A stretch of DNA of 43,025 bases from Actinomycetospora chiangmaiensis DSM 45062. Its GTDB lineage: Bacteria > Actinomycetota > Actinomycetes > Mycobacteriales > Pseudonocardiaceae. Location of the stretch: positions 1-43,025 of the forward strand of contig NZ_KB903245.1 of NCBI RefSeq assembly GCF_000379625.1, in the 5' to 3' direction. Under the pieces are notes generated by a model. That model was not told where the DNA came from. It did no database searches and was given only the letters and a program-made list of their open reading frames with translations. This document shows, in pieces, positions 1 to 8,334 of this stretch; positions within the stretch are counted from its first letter, which is position 1, and every line of letters starts with the position of its first letter. The position numbers and the translations under genes are program-made.

Positions 1-94
1 CGCGTCCACGACGTCGTTGTCCGAGCTCGAACCACCCGACGAGCCGCCGTCGCCCAGCACCGGCACGTCCGCGTCCACGACGTCGTTGTCCGAG
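1..94. repeat. 25-bp direct repeat, two copies 69 bp apart
   Basis: Positions 1-25 and 70-94 are identical over 25 bp. Both encode SDNDVVDA in the secreted-protein frame, so this is an internal coding repeat; further copies may lie beyond the left edge. Confidence 0.9.
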
Positions 95-1044
95 CCGCCG
101 GTCCCGGCACCGTCGCCCAGCGGGTCACCCAGGTCGATCCCACCGTCGCCGGTGCTCGGCAGGTCGCCGGGCAGCCCGGGCAGCCCGTCGCCGCCCGTGT
201 CGGGCAGGTCGCCCGTCCCAGGCGTGTCACCCGCACCCGGCAGGTCGCCCGTCCCCGGCGTGTCCCCCGCACCCGGCAGGTCACCCGTCCCCGGCAGATC
301 GCCCGTCCCCGGCAGATCGCCCGTCCCCGGCGTGCCGCCCGTCCCGCCGCCGGTGCCCGGGAAGCCCCCCTGACCGAACGGGAAGCCCGGCCCGAACGGC
401 GAGCCGCCGGGGCCGAACGGGAAGTCGTCACCGAACGGCGAGCCGCCCGGCCCGAAGGGGAAGTCGTTGCCGAAGACGTCGTCGAAGTAGTCGCTGTCGT
501 CGTAGTCGGGGATCGCCGGGGTCGTGCCCGTACCGGTGCCCGTCCCCGGGAAGGTCGGGAACGCCCCGACGCCACCGTTGCGATAGAAGTCGCGGAGGGC
601 GTCGGCGTACACGCGGGCCGCGTCGGCCTGCTGCTGCGCCTGGGCGCGGGCCTGGTCGATGGCCTGCTGCACGGAGGCGGCGAAGTCGGCCGGGGAGACC
701 CCGGTGGACGGGACCGTCACGATGCCGGCACCGGCGGTCGGGATGGCACCGGCGTTCGTCGTCGTGGTCGTGTCGGTGATCGTGGTCGTGTCACCGTTGA
801 CGATCGTGCCGCCCAGGGTGGCGATGTTGTTCCCGGACAGGATCCGGTTCCCGTTGCCGATGTTGCTCGTGTTGCGGGCCGTGATCGTGATGTCTCCGCC
901 GGTGGTGTCCCCCAGACCGTTCCCCACGGTGGTGTTGCTCGCCGAGATGCGGTTCTGCGCATCGGCGGAGGCGAGGCCGGTCGTGGTCCCCAGACCCGTG
1001 ACGACGATCGCGGCGGCAGCGACTGCGCGACGTGCGGCGTTCAA
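1..1044 (-). CDS. Secreted Gly/Pro-rich repeat protein, C-terminus beyond window
   Basis: The frame stays open for 348 codons from a TTG start to the window edge, so the protein is partial. The start follows a good ribosome-binding site (ACGAGGAG, 7 nt upstream). Residues 1-29 look like a Sec signal peptide: RR near the N-terminus, an Ala/Val/Leu core, then ASADAQN with likely cleavage after ADA. A Thr/Asn/Gly-rich segment follows, then a short helical Gln/Ala stretch ending in FYRNGG, then aromatic Gly/Pro repeats (FPFGPGGSP), then hexapeptides alternating PGTGDL and PGAGDT, then Asp/Ser/Gly-rich repeats containing DNDVVDA. I recognise no catalytic domain. Composition suggests a surface or wall-associated protein, which is inference. 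Upstream it faces away from the Eis-like gene, so it probably has its own promoter. Confidence 0.75.
   Translation of the reverse strand, partial: MNAARRAVAAAAIVVTGLGTTTGLASADAQNRISASNTTVGNGLGDTTGGDITITARNTSNIGNGNRILSGNNIATLGGTIVNGDTTTITDTTTTTNAGAIPTAGAGIVTVPSTGVSPADFAASVQQAIDQARAQAQQQADAARVYADALRDFYRNGGVGAFPTFPGTGTGTGTTPAIPDYDDSDYFDDVFGNDFPFGPGGSPFGDDFPFGPGGSPFGPGFPFGQGGFPGTGGGTGGTPGTGDLPGTGDLPGTGDLPGAGDTPGTGDLPGAGDTPGTGDLPDTGGDGLPGLPGDLPSTGDGGIDLGDPLGDGAGTGGSDNDVVDADVPVLGDGGSSGGSSSDNDVVDA
203..346 (-). repeat. Eight tandem 18-bp units inside the secreted-protein gene
   Basis: Eight consecutive 18-bp units can be read, with boundaries at 203, 221, 239, 257, 275, 293, 311 and 329. Variants are ggcaggtcgcccgtcccc, ggcgtgtcccccgcaccc and ggcagatcgcccgtcccc. 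On the minus strand each encodes a hexapeptide of the PGTGDL or PGAGDT type. The units are multiples of three, so copy number can change without frameshift. Confidence 0.9.
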
Positions 1045-1251
1045 TGGATTCGCTCCTCGTATCGCTGGCGTGGCGACTCCCCGCAGTCGCTCCGTGACGC
1101 AGAGCTAATCCCCGAACGGCCTAACGGCGCACTCCCCTCCAGACCGGGACAAACCGTGTGGGTGACCTAAACGATCGGTAAAGCGTACGACAAAACAGTT
1201 AAGTCTCGACGGGGTAGCGGTCGAGCGGCGACGAGATCACTGACGAGAAGG
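1045..1251 (-). promoter_or_regulatory. Intergenic region between Eis-like gene end and secreted-protein start
   Basis: This 207-bp gap includes a patch that is AT-rich for this genome (about 1160-1205). Just after the Eis-like stop, a small inverted repeat (ctcgac 1205-1210 with gtcgag 1220-1225) is followed on the minus strand by ACTTAACTGTTTT, which could act as a weak intrinsic terminator. Promoter elements for the secreted protein probably lie here. A TTGTCG hexamer is visible on the minus strand near 1190, but I cannot pair it confidently with a -10 box. Confidence 0.35.
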
Positions 1252-2517
1252 TCAGAACCGGGTGCCGTTCCAGGGCACGGAGGGGGCCGCGAGCATCCGC
1301 GCGAGGCGCGCCGCGGCGCCCGCGGACCGTTCCTCGAGTCGGTCGGCCCGGACGAGGACCCGGGGGTCCACCCCGCCCAGCACCACCGACCCGAGCGTCG
1401 GCGCCGGCATCCTGACGTCGGGCTCCCCCGGCTCCGTCCCGACGGCGGGTGCCACCCGGTCGTGGGTGTCGAGGCGCCAGCGCCCACGGGCGTGCCCGAG
1501 GGGGTCGGTGACCTCGATCGCCAGCGTGTCCTCGGTCGGGTAGCGCCGGGCACGCAGGAGGGCCGGGACGTCGAGCACCCGCAGCCACAGCATCGGCCGG
1601 CTCTCGCCGAGCACCACCGCCCGCGGGTCGGTGAGCAGCCACGGCAGCGGCTCGTCGACCGACGCCTCGGACCAGGTCACGGTGCCGACGAGGTCCTGCC
1701 CGCACAGGTGGCGCCAGAGCTCGATGTAGGCGGTCGGCGTCAGGGCCTGGAGGTCGACGACGCCGAGCGTCCCCGAGCCCGTGGCGTACCAGCTCTCCTC
1801 GACCCGGACGACGACGTAGCCCGCGGGTCGCCCGTCGTCGTCCCGCCAGACGACCACCTGACGGAGCCGGTCGGGCTCCAGCCCGTTCCACGGGCCCGCG
1901 CCCACCAGCACCTGGTCCCACTGCGACGGGAGCCGCTCGAGGGCTCCGGGGTGGCGACGCCGGGCACGGTCGTGCAGCGGGCGGGTCAGAGCGAGGGCGG
2001 CGTCCGGCCGCTCGACGACCTCGAGCGAACCCCGCGGCACGGCGTCGCGGAAGCGGGCGCGGGCGGTGTCGACGGTGAGCCGCCGGGTGTGGGTCGCGAG
2101 GCCGAAGCCCCAGCGTTCGTAGAGCGCGCCCTGGGTGGAGGTCAGGACGGCGGCCGCGGCGCCGGCCCGCGCGGCGGCGCCGAGGTCCTCGGTCAGCAGG
2201 CGGTCGGTCAGTCCCCGCCGCCGGTGGGTGGACCGCACGCCGATACCGGTGATCACATCCGCGGGCACCTCCCCGCCGGGCACCGTCAGGCGCGCGTCCC
2301 ACGAGCGCAGGGTGGCGACCGGGGCCGGATCGGGGTCGGCGTAGGCGCCCCGCAGCCGGTTGCCCTCGAACGCGGTCCCGACGCGGGCGAGCATCTCGGC
2401 GTCGAGCCGCGGCCCGAGGAACGCCGCCAGCTGCGCGCGGGTCCACGCCACCGTGCCCGCGTCGACGGAGCCCTCGATGACCCGGGGGGAGAACGTCCGC
2501 ACCTCCGGCGTCACCAC
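1252..2517 (-). CDS. Eis-family GNAT N-acetyltransferase
   Basis: This 421-residue protein matches the layout of the Eis family, which acetylates amines such as aminoglycosides or protein lysines using acetyl-CoA. The acetyl-CoA loop is visible at about residues 88-106 (VITGIGVRSTHRRRGL, with the R/Q-x-x-G-x-G/A-type turn). The central part carries the second GNAT-like fold and an SCP2-like C-terminal domain. The chain ends in Phe, in keeping with the family, where the free C-terminal carboxylate takes part in catalysis. The start is GTG at 2517, with GGGGGA about 10 nt upstream; GTG at 2514 is an alternative. It begins 7 bp after the rlmN stop, so it is probably co-transcribed at the distal end of that operon. 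The physiological substrate cannot be read from sequence. Confidence 0.85.
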   Translation of the reverse strand: MVTPEVRTFSPRVIEGSVDAGTVAWTRAQLAAFLGPRLDAEMLARVGTAFEGNRLRGAYADPDPAPVATLRSWDARLTVPGGEVPADVITGIGVRSTHRRRGLTDRLLTEDLGAAARAGAAAAVLTSTQGALYERWGFGLATHTRRLTVDTARARFRDAVPRGSLEVVERPDAALALTRPLHDRARRRHPGALERLPSQWDQVLVGAGPWNGLEPDRLRQVVVWRDDDGRPAGYVVVRVEESWYATGSGTLGVVDLQALTPTAYIELWRHLCGQDLVGTVTWSEASVDEPLPWLLTDPRAVVLGESRPMLWLRVLDVPALLRARRYPTEDTLAIEVTDPLGHARGRWRLDTHDRVAPAVGTEPGEPDVRMPAPTLGSVVLGGVDPRVLVRADRLEERSAGAAARLARMLAAPSVPWNGTRF

Positions 2518-2524
2518 CGGGCGA

Positions 2525-3661
2525 TCATCCCCCGGTGGCAGCCAGCTGGCCGCAGGCGGCGGCGATCTCGCGTCCCCGCGTGTCGCGGACCGTGCACGCG
2601 ACGCCGCCGTTGCGCACCCGCCGCACGAACTCCGCCTGCACCGGCGCGGGGCTCGCGTCCCACTTCGAGCCCGGCGTCGGGTTGAGCGGGATGAGGTTCA
2701 CGTGCACGAGCCGGCCGAGGTGCTGGGAGGCCAGCTTGGCGAGCAGGTCGGCCCGCCACGGCTGGTCGTTGATGTCGCGGATGAGCGCGTACTCGATGGA
2801 GACGCGGCGGCCGGTGACGTCGGCGTAGTGCCGGGCCGCCTCGAAGACCTCGCGGACGGGCCACCGGGTGTTGACCGGCACCAGGGTGTCGCGCAGCTCG
2901 TCGTCGGGGGTGTGGAGGCTGACGGCGAGGGTCACCTGCAGCCCCTCGTCGGCGAGCCGGTGGATGGCGGGCACGAGCCCCACGGTCGACACGGTGACCG
3001 ACCGCTGGCTGATGCCGAGCCCGGCCGGCGGGGCGTCGCAGATGCGGTGCACGGCGTCGACCACGCGACGGTAGTTCGCGAGCGGCTCCCCCATGCCCAT
3101 GAACACGACGTTGGACAGCCGCGCCGGGACGCCGTCGCCGAGGGCGCCGTCGCGGGCCGCGGCCGCCGCCGAGCGGACCTGCTCGACGATCTCGGCCGTC
3201 GACATGTTCCGCTGCAGACCGCCCTGGCCGGTCGCGCAGAACGGGCAGGCCATGCCGCAGCCGGCCTGGCTGGAGATGCAGACCGTCGCCCGGTCCTGGT
3301 AGCCCATCAGCACGCTCTCCACGAGCGCGCCGTCGGCGGCCCGCCAGAGCGTCTTGCGCGTGGCGCCGCCGTCGCAGTCGACCACGGAGGCGGGCTCGAA
3401 GAGGTGCGGGAAGAGCTGCGCGGCGCTCTCCCGGGCCGCGGCCGGCAGGTCGGTCATCGACGCCGGGTCGGCCTCGAGGCGCGCGAAGTACTGGCGGGCG
3501 ATCTGGTCCGCGCGGAAGGCCGGCAGGCCGAGCTCCGTCACTGCCGCCTTGCGGTCGTCCGGCGCGAGGTCGGCGAAGTGCCGTGGCGGGCGGGTGCGAC
3601 GGGTCCCGGTGCCGGTCAGCGACAGGACGGGGAGCTGCCTCTCCGACTCGGTCTCCGTCAT
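2525..3661 (-). CDS. rlmN: Dual-specificity 23S rRNA/tRNA adenine-C2 methyltransferase RlmN
   Basis: This radical-SAM enzyme methylates A2503 of 23S rRNA and A37 of some tRNAs. The 378-residue product shows the CxxxCxxC iron-sulfur motif at Cys135, Cys139 and Cys142 ([11 protein letters not shown]). It also has the [10 protein letters not shown] segment and a C-terminal Cys356 ([10 protein letters not shown]), the position expected for the methyl-carrying cysteine. The ATG at 3661 was chosen because it overlaps the upstream membrane-protein stop by 4 bp (ATGA) and gives a family-typical length. The open frame continues further upstream only as a shadow of that gene. It lies in the pyrH-frr-cdsA neighbourhood, the usual actinobacterial location. 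Confidence 0.97.
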   Translation of the reverse strand: MTETESERQLPVLSLTGTGTRRTRPPRHFADLAPDDRKAAVTELGLPAFRADQIARQYFARLEADPASMTDLPAAARESAAQLFPHLFEPASVVDCDGGATRKTLWRAADGALVESVLMGYQDRATVCISSQAGCGMACPFCATGQGGLQRNMSTAEIVEQVRSAAAAARDGALGDGVPARLSNVVFMGMGEPLANYRRVVDAVHRICDAPPAGLGISQRSVTVSTVGLVPAIHRLADEGLQVTLAVSLHTPDDELRDTLVPVNTRWPVREVFEAARHYADVTGRRVSIEYALIRDINDQPWRADLLAKLASQHLGRLVHVNLIPLNPTPGSKWDASPAPVQAEFVRRVRNGGVACTVRDTRGREIAAACGQLAATGG

Positions 3662-4362
3662 CGGATCCGGTCCCGCAGCGTCTCGAGCAGACCGATCCGG
3701 TCGGCCGCGGACACCAGCACCAGCACGCCGCACACGAGGCCGAGCAGGCCCTGGGAGACGAAGCCGGAGGCCTCCTGCGTGCTGATCACGGCCGCGAGCA
3801 CCCCGAGCACCGCGAGTGCGATCCCGAGCCACTGGGTCGGGCGCTGCCCGGTCGAGCGCGACAGCGCGAGGAACGCCCCGCCGGTGATCACGGCGGCGAT
3901 GCCGGGCGCCGCCTCCGACCAGGGGATCAGCCCGAGCAGCACCGACACCACGATGACCGCCCCGAGCGCGATGCCGCCGTAGCGCAGCAGGTCCGCCGAG
4001 CGGGACCCGTCGAACGGCCGCGAACCGCGCCGCCGGTTCTCGACGAGGATCACGACGACACCCGCGATCCCGACGGCGAGCAGCAGCGTGCCGGCGCCGT
4101 CGGCGCCCAGCCCGAGCGTCCCCACCGTCAGCCACGCCACCCCGACGAGGCACTCGACGAGCACCGGGTCGAGCCGGACCGCCCGGCCGCCCGGCGCGCG
4201 ACCGCTCGACGACGGCGGCCGACCGCGCGGGGGACCCTGCGGCGGGCCGTACGACCCGGGCGGCGGGCCGGTGGGGCCACGACGGCCCGGCGCGGGGAAG
4301 CCGCCGCCGCGGTACGGATCACCGGGGCGCTGGCCGGGATGGGGGTACGACACGCCCTCCAC
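3658..4362 (-). CDS. Six-TM membrane protein with Pro/Gly-rich N-terminus
   Basis: I do not recognise a named family. The 234-residue protein has a Pro/Gly/Arg-rich cytoplasmic-type N-terminus (about residues 1-60, with [12 protein letters not shown]). About six hydrophobic segments follow at roughly residues 66-84, 90-107, 126-146, 153-167, 178-195 and 200-219. The tail is charged ([14 protein letters not shown]). The stop overlaps rlmN by 4 bp, implying translational coupling. Its position between a methyltransferase/cdsA pair and rlmN suggests constitutive co-expression but gives no function. Confidence 0.8.
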   Translation of the reverse strand: MEGVSYPHPGQRPGDPYRGGGFPAPGRRGPTGPPPGSYGPPQGPPRGRPPSSSGRAPGGRAVRLDPVLVECLVGVAWLTVGTLGLGADGAGTLLLAVGIAGVVVILVENRRRGSRPFDGSRSADLLRYGGIALGAVIVVSVLLGLIPWSEAAPGIAAVITGGAFLALSRSTGQRPTQWLGIALAVLGVLAAVISTQEASGFVSQGLLGLVCGVLVLVSAADRIGLLETLRDRIR

Positions 4363-4404
4363 GGTAGCCGCGTCCGGTGTGTCGCCGATGTGGGAGGGCC
4401 CTCC

Positions 4405-5118
4405 TCAGCGGGCGGAAAGGAGCCCGGCGGGCCGGTGGCGGACGTGGATCCGGTACGCCACCGGCAGCGCGAGGCCCGGGGTGCCGTCGACGGCCCGGTC
4501 GGCGACCGCGGGGGTGAACTCGATCCGCAGCACCGCGGCCATCGTCGCGCGGTCGGGGAAGCGCCAGAGGGTGTCGACGCGGCGGGTGGAGAACCCCTGT
4601 GCGGTGAAGAAGGCCGCGGCCCGGCGCGGGTCGTAGCCGGGGGCCGAGGCTCGCATCCACGCCCCGTAGGAGTGCCGGGTCGCGTCGAGGTCGACCACCA
4701 CGAGCGCCCCACCGGGCCGCAGCACCCGGTCGGCCTCGGCGAGTCCCGGCTCGCAGCCCGGCCCGAAGAAGTAGGCGGTGCGGGCGTGCACCACGTCGAC
4801 CGACGCGTCGGGCAGCGGGAGGGCCGCCGCACTTCCCCCGGTGACCGACACCGAGGGCAGGTCCGCGCACCGCGCCCGGGCACGGGCCACCAGCGGCGGG
4901 TGGGGCTCGACGCCGGTGACGCTGCGGGCCGTCGTCGCGAACCGGGGCAGGTGGTAGCCGTCGCCGCACCCGACGTCGAGCACGTCGCCGGAGAGGTCGA
5001 CGCTCGCCGCGAGGGCCTCCCACAGCGCCCCGGTCGCGTCCTGCGCGGCGTTCTCGGCCTCGTAGACGTCGGGCCAGCGCCAGATGTTGGGGCTCTCGGC
5101 GACCCCGGGGAAGGTCAT
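4405..5118 (-). CDS. Class I SAM-dependent methyltransferase
   Basis: The 237-residue protein has motif I VLDVGCGDGYHLP (about residues 46-58), an acidic motif II region (TGVEPH), a post-II segment (LPLPDASVDVVHA) and motif III-like VLRPGGALVVVDL. This is the Methyltransf_11/25 pattern used for small molecules or lipids. The start ATG overlaps the cdsA stop by one base (TGATG), so it should be translated with cdsA. That could hint at a lipid-related substrate, but only by context. The acceptor specificity is unknown. Confidence 0.85.
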   Translation of the reverse strand: MTFPGVAESPNIWRWPDVYEAENAAQDATGALWEALAASVDLSGDVLDVGCGDGYHLPRFATTARSVTGVEPHPPLVARARARCADLPSVSVTGGSAAALPLPDASVDVVHARTAYFFGPGCEPGLAEADRVLRPGGALVVVDLDATRHSYGAWMRASAPGYDPRRAAAFFTAQGFSTRRVDTLWRFPDRATMAAVLRIEFTPAVADRAVDGTPGLALPVAYRIHVRHRPAGLLSAR

Positions 5119-5987
5119 CAGGTGGCGTAGGGCAGGAACACGAACAGCAGCAGCCAGGCCACCGGCGCGGAGGTCACCAGCGAGTCGAGGCGCTCCATGA
5201 GGCCGCCGTGCCCCGGGATCGTGTGGCCCATGTCCTTGATGCCGAGGTCGCGCTTGACCAGCGACTCGACGAGGTCACCGATCACTGCGGTCACCACCAG
5301 CACCGGACCGAGAATCAGGCCGTACCACCACGCGCCGCCCAGCAGGAACGCGACGCAGAGCGAGGCCCCGGTGGCGCCGAGGACCATCGAGCCCCCGAGC
5401 CCCTCCCACGACTTCTTCGGGCTGACCTTGGGGGCCATCGGGTGCTTGCCGAAGAGCACGCCGGCCGCGTAGCCGCCGGTGTCGGAGCAGATGACGATGA
5501 TGAGGAACGTCAGGACCCGGGCGGTACCGTCGGCGGGCACGACGAGCATGGCGCCGAACGCCATGCACATCGGGATCCAGACGAGGACGAGCATCGAGGC
5601 GCCGACGTCGCGGACGAACCCGGCCGCGCCGAGGCGCATGCGCCAGACGAAGCAGCCGAGCACGGTGACGACGAGGGCGCCGAGGATGCCCTCGGGGCCG
5701 AACGGCCAGGACAGCCAGATCATGGCCTGACCGCCGACGAGGACCGGGACCCGCGAGAGCCGGATGCCGGCCGCACGGTTCAGGGCCCCGAAGACCTCCC
5801 AGATCCCGATCGCGGCGGACACCGCGACGATGATGATCCAGGTCTGCCGCACGGTGAGCAGCGCCAGCAGGATGACCGCGCCCATGGCGAGGCCGACCCC
5901 GATGGCCAGCGGCAGGTTGCGCCCCGCGCGGGAGGACGAGCCACCCGGCTTGGCATCCCCCGTCGGGACCGCCACGTCCTCAGCCAC
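5118..5987 (-). CDS. cdsA: Phosphatidate cytidylyltransferase CdsA
   Basis: CdsA makes CDP-diacylglycerol from phosphatidic acid and CTP at the membrane, feeding phosphatidylinositol, phosphatidylglycerol and cardiolipin synthesis. The 289-residue protein has an acidic/Ser-rich start, about eight TM segments and the family signature near residues 245-268 (SLVKRDLGIKD then IPGHGGLMERLD). The signature position usually occupied by Asp in the D-R-x-D end reads Glu (MERLD), a conservative change. The start is GTG, with GGGAGG about 10 nt upstream. It lies 28 bp after frr and overlaps the methyltransferase gene by one base. Confidence 0.96.
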   Translation of the reverse strand: MAEDVAVPTGDAKPGGSSSRAGRNLPLAIGVGLAMGAVILLALLTVRQTWIIIVAVSAAIGIWEVFGALNRAAGIRLSRVPVLVGGQAMIWLSWPFGPEGILGALVVTVLGCFVWRMRLGAAGFVRDVGASMLVLVWIPMCMAFGAMLVVPADGTARVLTFLIIVICSDTGGYAAGVLFGKHPMAPKVSPKKSWEGLGGSMVLGATGASLCVAFLLGGAWWYGLILGPVLVVTAVIGDLVESLVKRDLGIKDMGHTIPGHGGLMERLDSLVTSAPVAWLLLFVFLPYAT

Positions 5988-6015
5988 CGCCCGAGACCTC
6001 CCGTCGGCTCTCCGC

Positions 6016-6573
6016 TCAGACCTCGAGCAGTTCGGCTTCCTTGGCCTTGACCATGTCCTCGATCTTGGTGATGTAGGTCGCGGTGACGCTCTCGAGCTCC
6101 TTCTCGGCCCGGGCCACCTCGTCCTCGCCGGCCTCGCCGTCCTTGACGATGCGCTGCAGCTCGCTCATCGCGGTGCGGCGCACGCTGCGGATGGAGACGC
6201 GGGCGTCCTCGCCCTTGCCGCGCGCGACCTTGACCATCTCGCGCCGCCGCTCCTCGGAGAGCTCCGGGAACACGACGCGGATGATCAGACCGTCGTTCGA
6301 CGGGTTGACGCCGAGGTCGGAGTCGCGGATCGCGCGCTCCATCACGCCCAGGGAACTCTGATCGTACGGCTTGATGATCGCCATCCGCGCCTCGGGCACG
6401 CTCACCGAGGCGAGCTGGGGCAGCGGGGTGTAGGCGCCGTAGTACTCGACCTGGATGCGGTTGAACATCGCCGGGCTGGCCCGCCCGGTGCGCACACCCT
6501 GGAGATCGGCGCGCGCGGCGTCGACCGACTTCTCCATCTTCTCCTCGGCGTCGAGGAGGGTCTCGTCGATCAC
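6016..6573 (-). CDS. frr: Ribosome recycling factor
   Basis: RRF acts with EF-G to split post-termination ribosomes. The 185-residue protein has the expected length and hallmarks: an N-terminal helix ([12 protein letters not shown]), [19 protein letters not shown], and C-terminal [21 protein letters not shown]. The start is GTG at 6573, preceded by AGAGGAG 8 nt upstream. The longer in-frame extension to 6639 would overlap pyrH and lacks family similarity. It follows pyrH by 25 bp, the conserved pyrH-frr pair. Confidence 0.98.
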   Translation of the reverse strand: MIDETLLDAEEKMEKSVDAARADLQGVRTGRASPAMFNRIQVEYYGAYTPLPQLASVSVPEARMAIIKPYDQSSLGVMERAIRDSDLGVNPSNDGLIIRVVFPELSEERRREMVKVARGKGEDARVSIRSVRRTAMSELQRIVKDGEAGEDEVARAEKELESVTATYITKIEDMVKAKEAELLEV

Positions 6574-6598
6574 TTCGGGCTCCTCTCTGACGCCGGGC

Positions 6599-7363
6599 TC
6601 AGGACGCCGGGGTGTGGACCAGCGTGCCGATCCTCTCACCCCGGACCGCCCGCGCGATGTTCCCCTCGACCAGCAGGTTGAACACCATGATCGGCATCTG
6701 GTTGTCCATGCACAGGCTGAACGCGGTGGCGTCGGCGACCTTGAGACCCTTCTCCAGGACCTCGCGGTGGGTGATCTCCGTGTACATGGTCGCCGTGGGA
6801 TCCACCTTCGGGTCGGCGGTGAAGACGCCGTCGACCCCCTTCGCCAGCAGCACCATCTCGCACTCGATCTCGAGGGCGCGCTGGGCGGCGGTGGTGTCGG
6901 TGGAGAAGTAGGGCATGCCGACGCCGGCGCCGAAGATGACGACGCGGCCCTTCTCGAGGTGGCGCATCGCGCGGCGGGGGATGTACGCCTCGGCGACCTG
7001 GCCCATCGTGATGGCGGTCTGCACGCGGGTGTCGATGTGGTGTTCGCGCTCGAGGAAGTCCTGCAGGGCGAGGCAGTTCATCACCGTGCCGAGCATGCCC
7101 ATGTAGTCGCTGCGCTGGCGCTGCATCCCGGCCTGGGAGAGCTCCTCGCCGCGGAAGAAGTTGCCGCCGCCGATGACCACGGCGATCTGCACGCCGGAGG
7201 CGACGACGTCGGCGATCTGACGGGCGACGGTGGAGACGACGGTCGGGTCGACCCCGACGCCGCCCCCGCCGAACATCTCGCCACCGAGCTTGAGCAGGAC
7301 CCGACGGGTCGGCCCCGAGGTCCAGGTACCGCTGCTGCGTTCGGCCTCGACGGTGCCGGTCAC
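6599..7363 (-). CDS. pyrH: UMP kinase
   Basis: PyrH phosphorylates UMP to UDP, the first committed step to UTP and CTP; bacterial enzymes are hexameric and UTP-regulated. Seen here are the amino-acid-kinase motifs [42 protein letters not shown] and a late [14 protein letters not shown] segment. The GTG at 7363 has AGGGGAG about 7 nt upstream and gives 254 residues. An upstream in-frame GTG/ATG extension to 7423 would add a Pro/Ala tail and is less likely. It lies 82 bp after tsf, with a hairpin in that gap. Confidence 0.96.
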   Translation of the reverse strand: MTGTVEAERSSGTWTSGPTRRVLLKLGGEMFGGGGVGVDPTVVSTVARQIADVVASGVQIAVVIGGGNFFRGEELSQAGMQRQRSDYMGMLGTVMNCLALQDFLEREHHIDTRVQTAITMGQVAEAYIPRRAMRHLEKGRVVIFGAGVGMPYFSTDTTAAQRALEIECEMVLLAKGVDGVFTADPKVDPTATMYTEITHREVLEKGLKVADATAFSLCMDNQMPIMVFNLLVEGNIARAVRGERIGTLVHTPAS

Positions 7364-7398
7364 GGTCGATCTCCCCTCGTGCGCTGGCGGCGGTGCGA

Positions 7399-7437
7399 CC
7401 GACGCCGGGCCGGTGACTGGCACCGACCCGGCGTCGG
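7399..7437 (-). terminator. Hairpin between tsf and pyrH
   Basis: An 11-bp perfect outer stem (ccgacgccggg 7399-7409 with cccggcgtcgg 7427-7437) encloses a one-base mismatch, then a 5-bp inner stem (cggtg 7411-7415 with caccg 7421-7425) and a 5-nt loop. No U tract follows on either strand, so it could be a partial terminator, an RNA-processing site or a stability element dividing tsf from pyrH. Confidence 0.6.
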
Positions 7438-7445
7438 GAACGCGA

Positions 7446-8261
7446 TCAGGCCTGGCCGACCTCGAAGCGGGCGAAGGTGCGGACGTCGACGCCCGCGTCC
7501 TTCAGCACCGCACCGACCGACTTCTTGTCGACCGACACCGAGTCCTGCTCGAGCAGGACGGTGTCCTTGTAGTAGCCGTTGAGCCGACCCTCGACGATCT
7601 TGTCGATGATCTTCTCGGGCTTGCCCTCCTCCCGCGCGGTGGCCTCGGCGACGCGGCGCTCGCTCTCCACGACGTCGGCCGGCACCTCCTCGCGGGTGGT
7701 GTAGAGCGGGCGGGCCGCGGCGACCTGCATGGCCGCGCCGCGGGCGGCCTCCTGGTCGTCCCCGGTGTAGGCGACGAGCACGCCGATCGCCGGCGGCAGA
7801 TCGGAGGACCGACGGTGCAGGTAGGTGGTGGTGGGCCCGTCGAGCGTGACCACGCGACGCAGCTCGAGCTTCTCGCCGATGCGGGCCGAGAGGGCCTGCA
7901 CGGCGTCGTCGACGGTGCCGTCGCCCAGCTTCGCGGCCTTGAGGGCCTCGAGGTCGGAGACCTTCTCGGAGATCGCGACGCCGAGGATGTCCTCGCCGAG
8001 CTGGATAAAGTCGGCGTTCTTCGCGACGAAGTCCGTCTCGGAGTTCAGCTCGATCATCGAGCCGTCGCGGGCGGCGACGATGCCGTTGGCGGTCGCGCGC
8101 CCGGCGCGCTTGCCGACGTCCTTGGCGCCCTTGATGCGCAGCGCCTCAATGGCCTTGTCGAAGTCGCCGTCGTTCTCCTCGAGCGCCTTCTTGCAGTCCA
8201 TCATCCCGGAGCCGGTGGCCTCACGGAGCTTCTTCACGTCGGCGGCGGTGTAGTTCGCCAT
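7446..8261 (-). CDS. tsf: Elongation factor Ts
   Basis: EF-Ts exchanges GDP for GTP on EF-Tu. The 271-residue protein begins [17 protein letters not shown], followed by [19 protein letters not shown] and the TDFVAKN motif at about residues 75-85 that contacts EF-Tu. It ends in the usual core domains. The ATG at 8261 is preceded by AAGGACAGGA. The open frame upstream of it is out-of-register rpsB sequence. It lies 73 bp downstream of rpsB in the canonical rpsB-tsf order, with a perfect hairpin in the gap. Confidence 0.98.
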   Translation of the reverse strand: MANYTAADVKKLREATGSGMMDCKKALEENDGDFDKAIEALRIKGAKDVGKRAGRATANGIVAARDGSMIELNSETDFVAKNADFIQLGEDILGVAISEKVSDLEALKAAKLGDGTVDDAVQALSARIGEKLELRRVVTLDGPTTTYLHRRSSDLPPAIGVLVAYTGDDQEAARGAAMQVAAARPLYTTREEVPADVVESERRVAEATAREEGKPEKIIDKIVEGRLNGYYKDTVLLEQDSVSVDKKSVGAVLKDAGVDVRTFARFEVGQA

Positions 8262-8291
8262 CGTGTTCCTGTCCTTGGTTCGGGTGGCTGG

Positions 8292-8329
8292 TTCCCGACG
8301 GCGGGTGCACGCGCACCCGCCGTCGGGAA
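8292..8329 (-). terminator. Perfect 17-bp hairpin between rpsB and tsf
   Basis: Arms ttcccgacggcgggtgc (8292-8308) and gcacccgccgtcgggaa (8313-8329) are fully complementary, with a 4-nt loop. It sits 5 bp after the rpsB stop. No poly-U run follows, so complete termination is unlikely. An attenuating or RNA-stabilising role that sets the S2:EF-Ts ratio is plausible but is inference. Confidence 0.75.
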
Positions 8330-8334
8330 GGGGG

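Noticed and set aside
203..346. Possible CRISPR-like array
   Set aside because: The units are contiguous 18-bp tandem repeats with no spacers, and they encode in-frame hexapeptides of the secreted protein.
6574..6639. Longer start of frr
   Set aside because: The added 22 residues overlap the pyrH 3' end and contain no RRF sequence; the GTG at 6573 has the ribosome-binding site and gives the canonical 185 residues.
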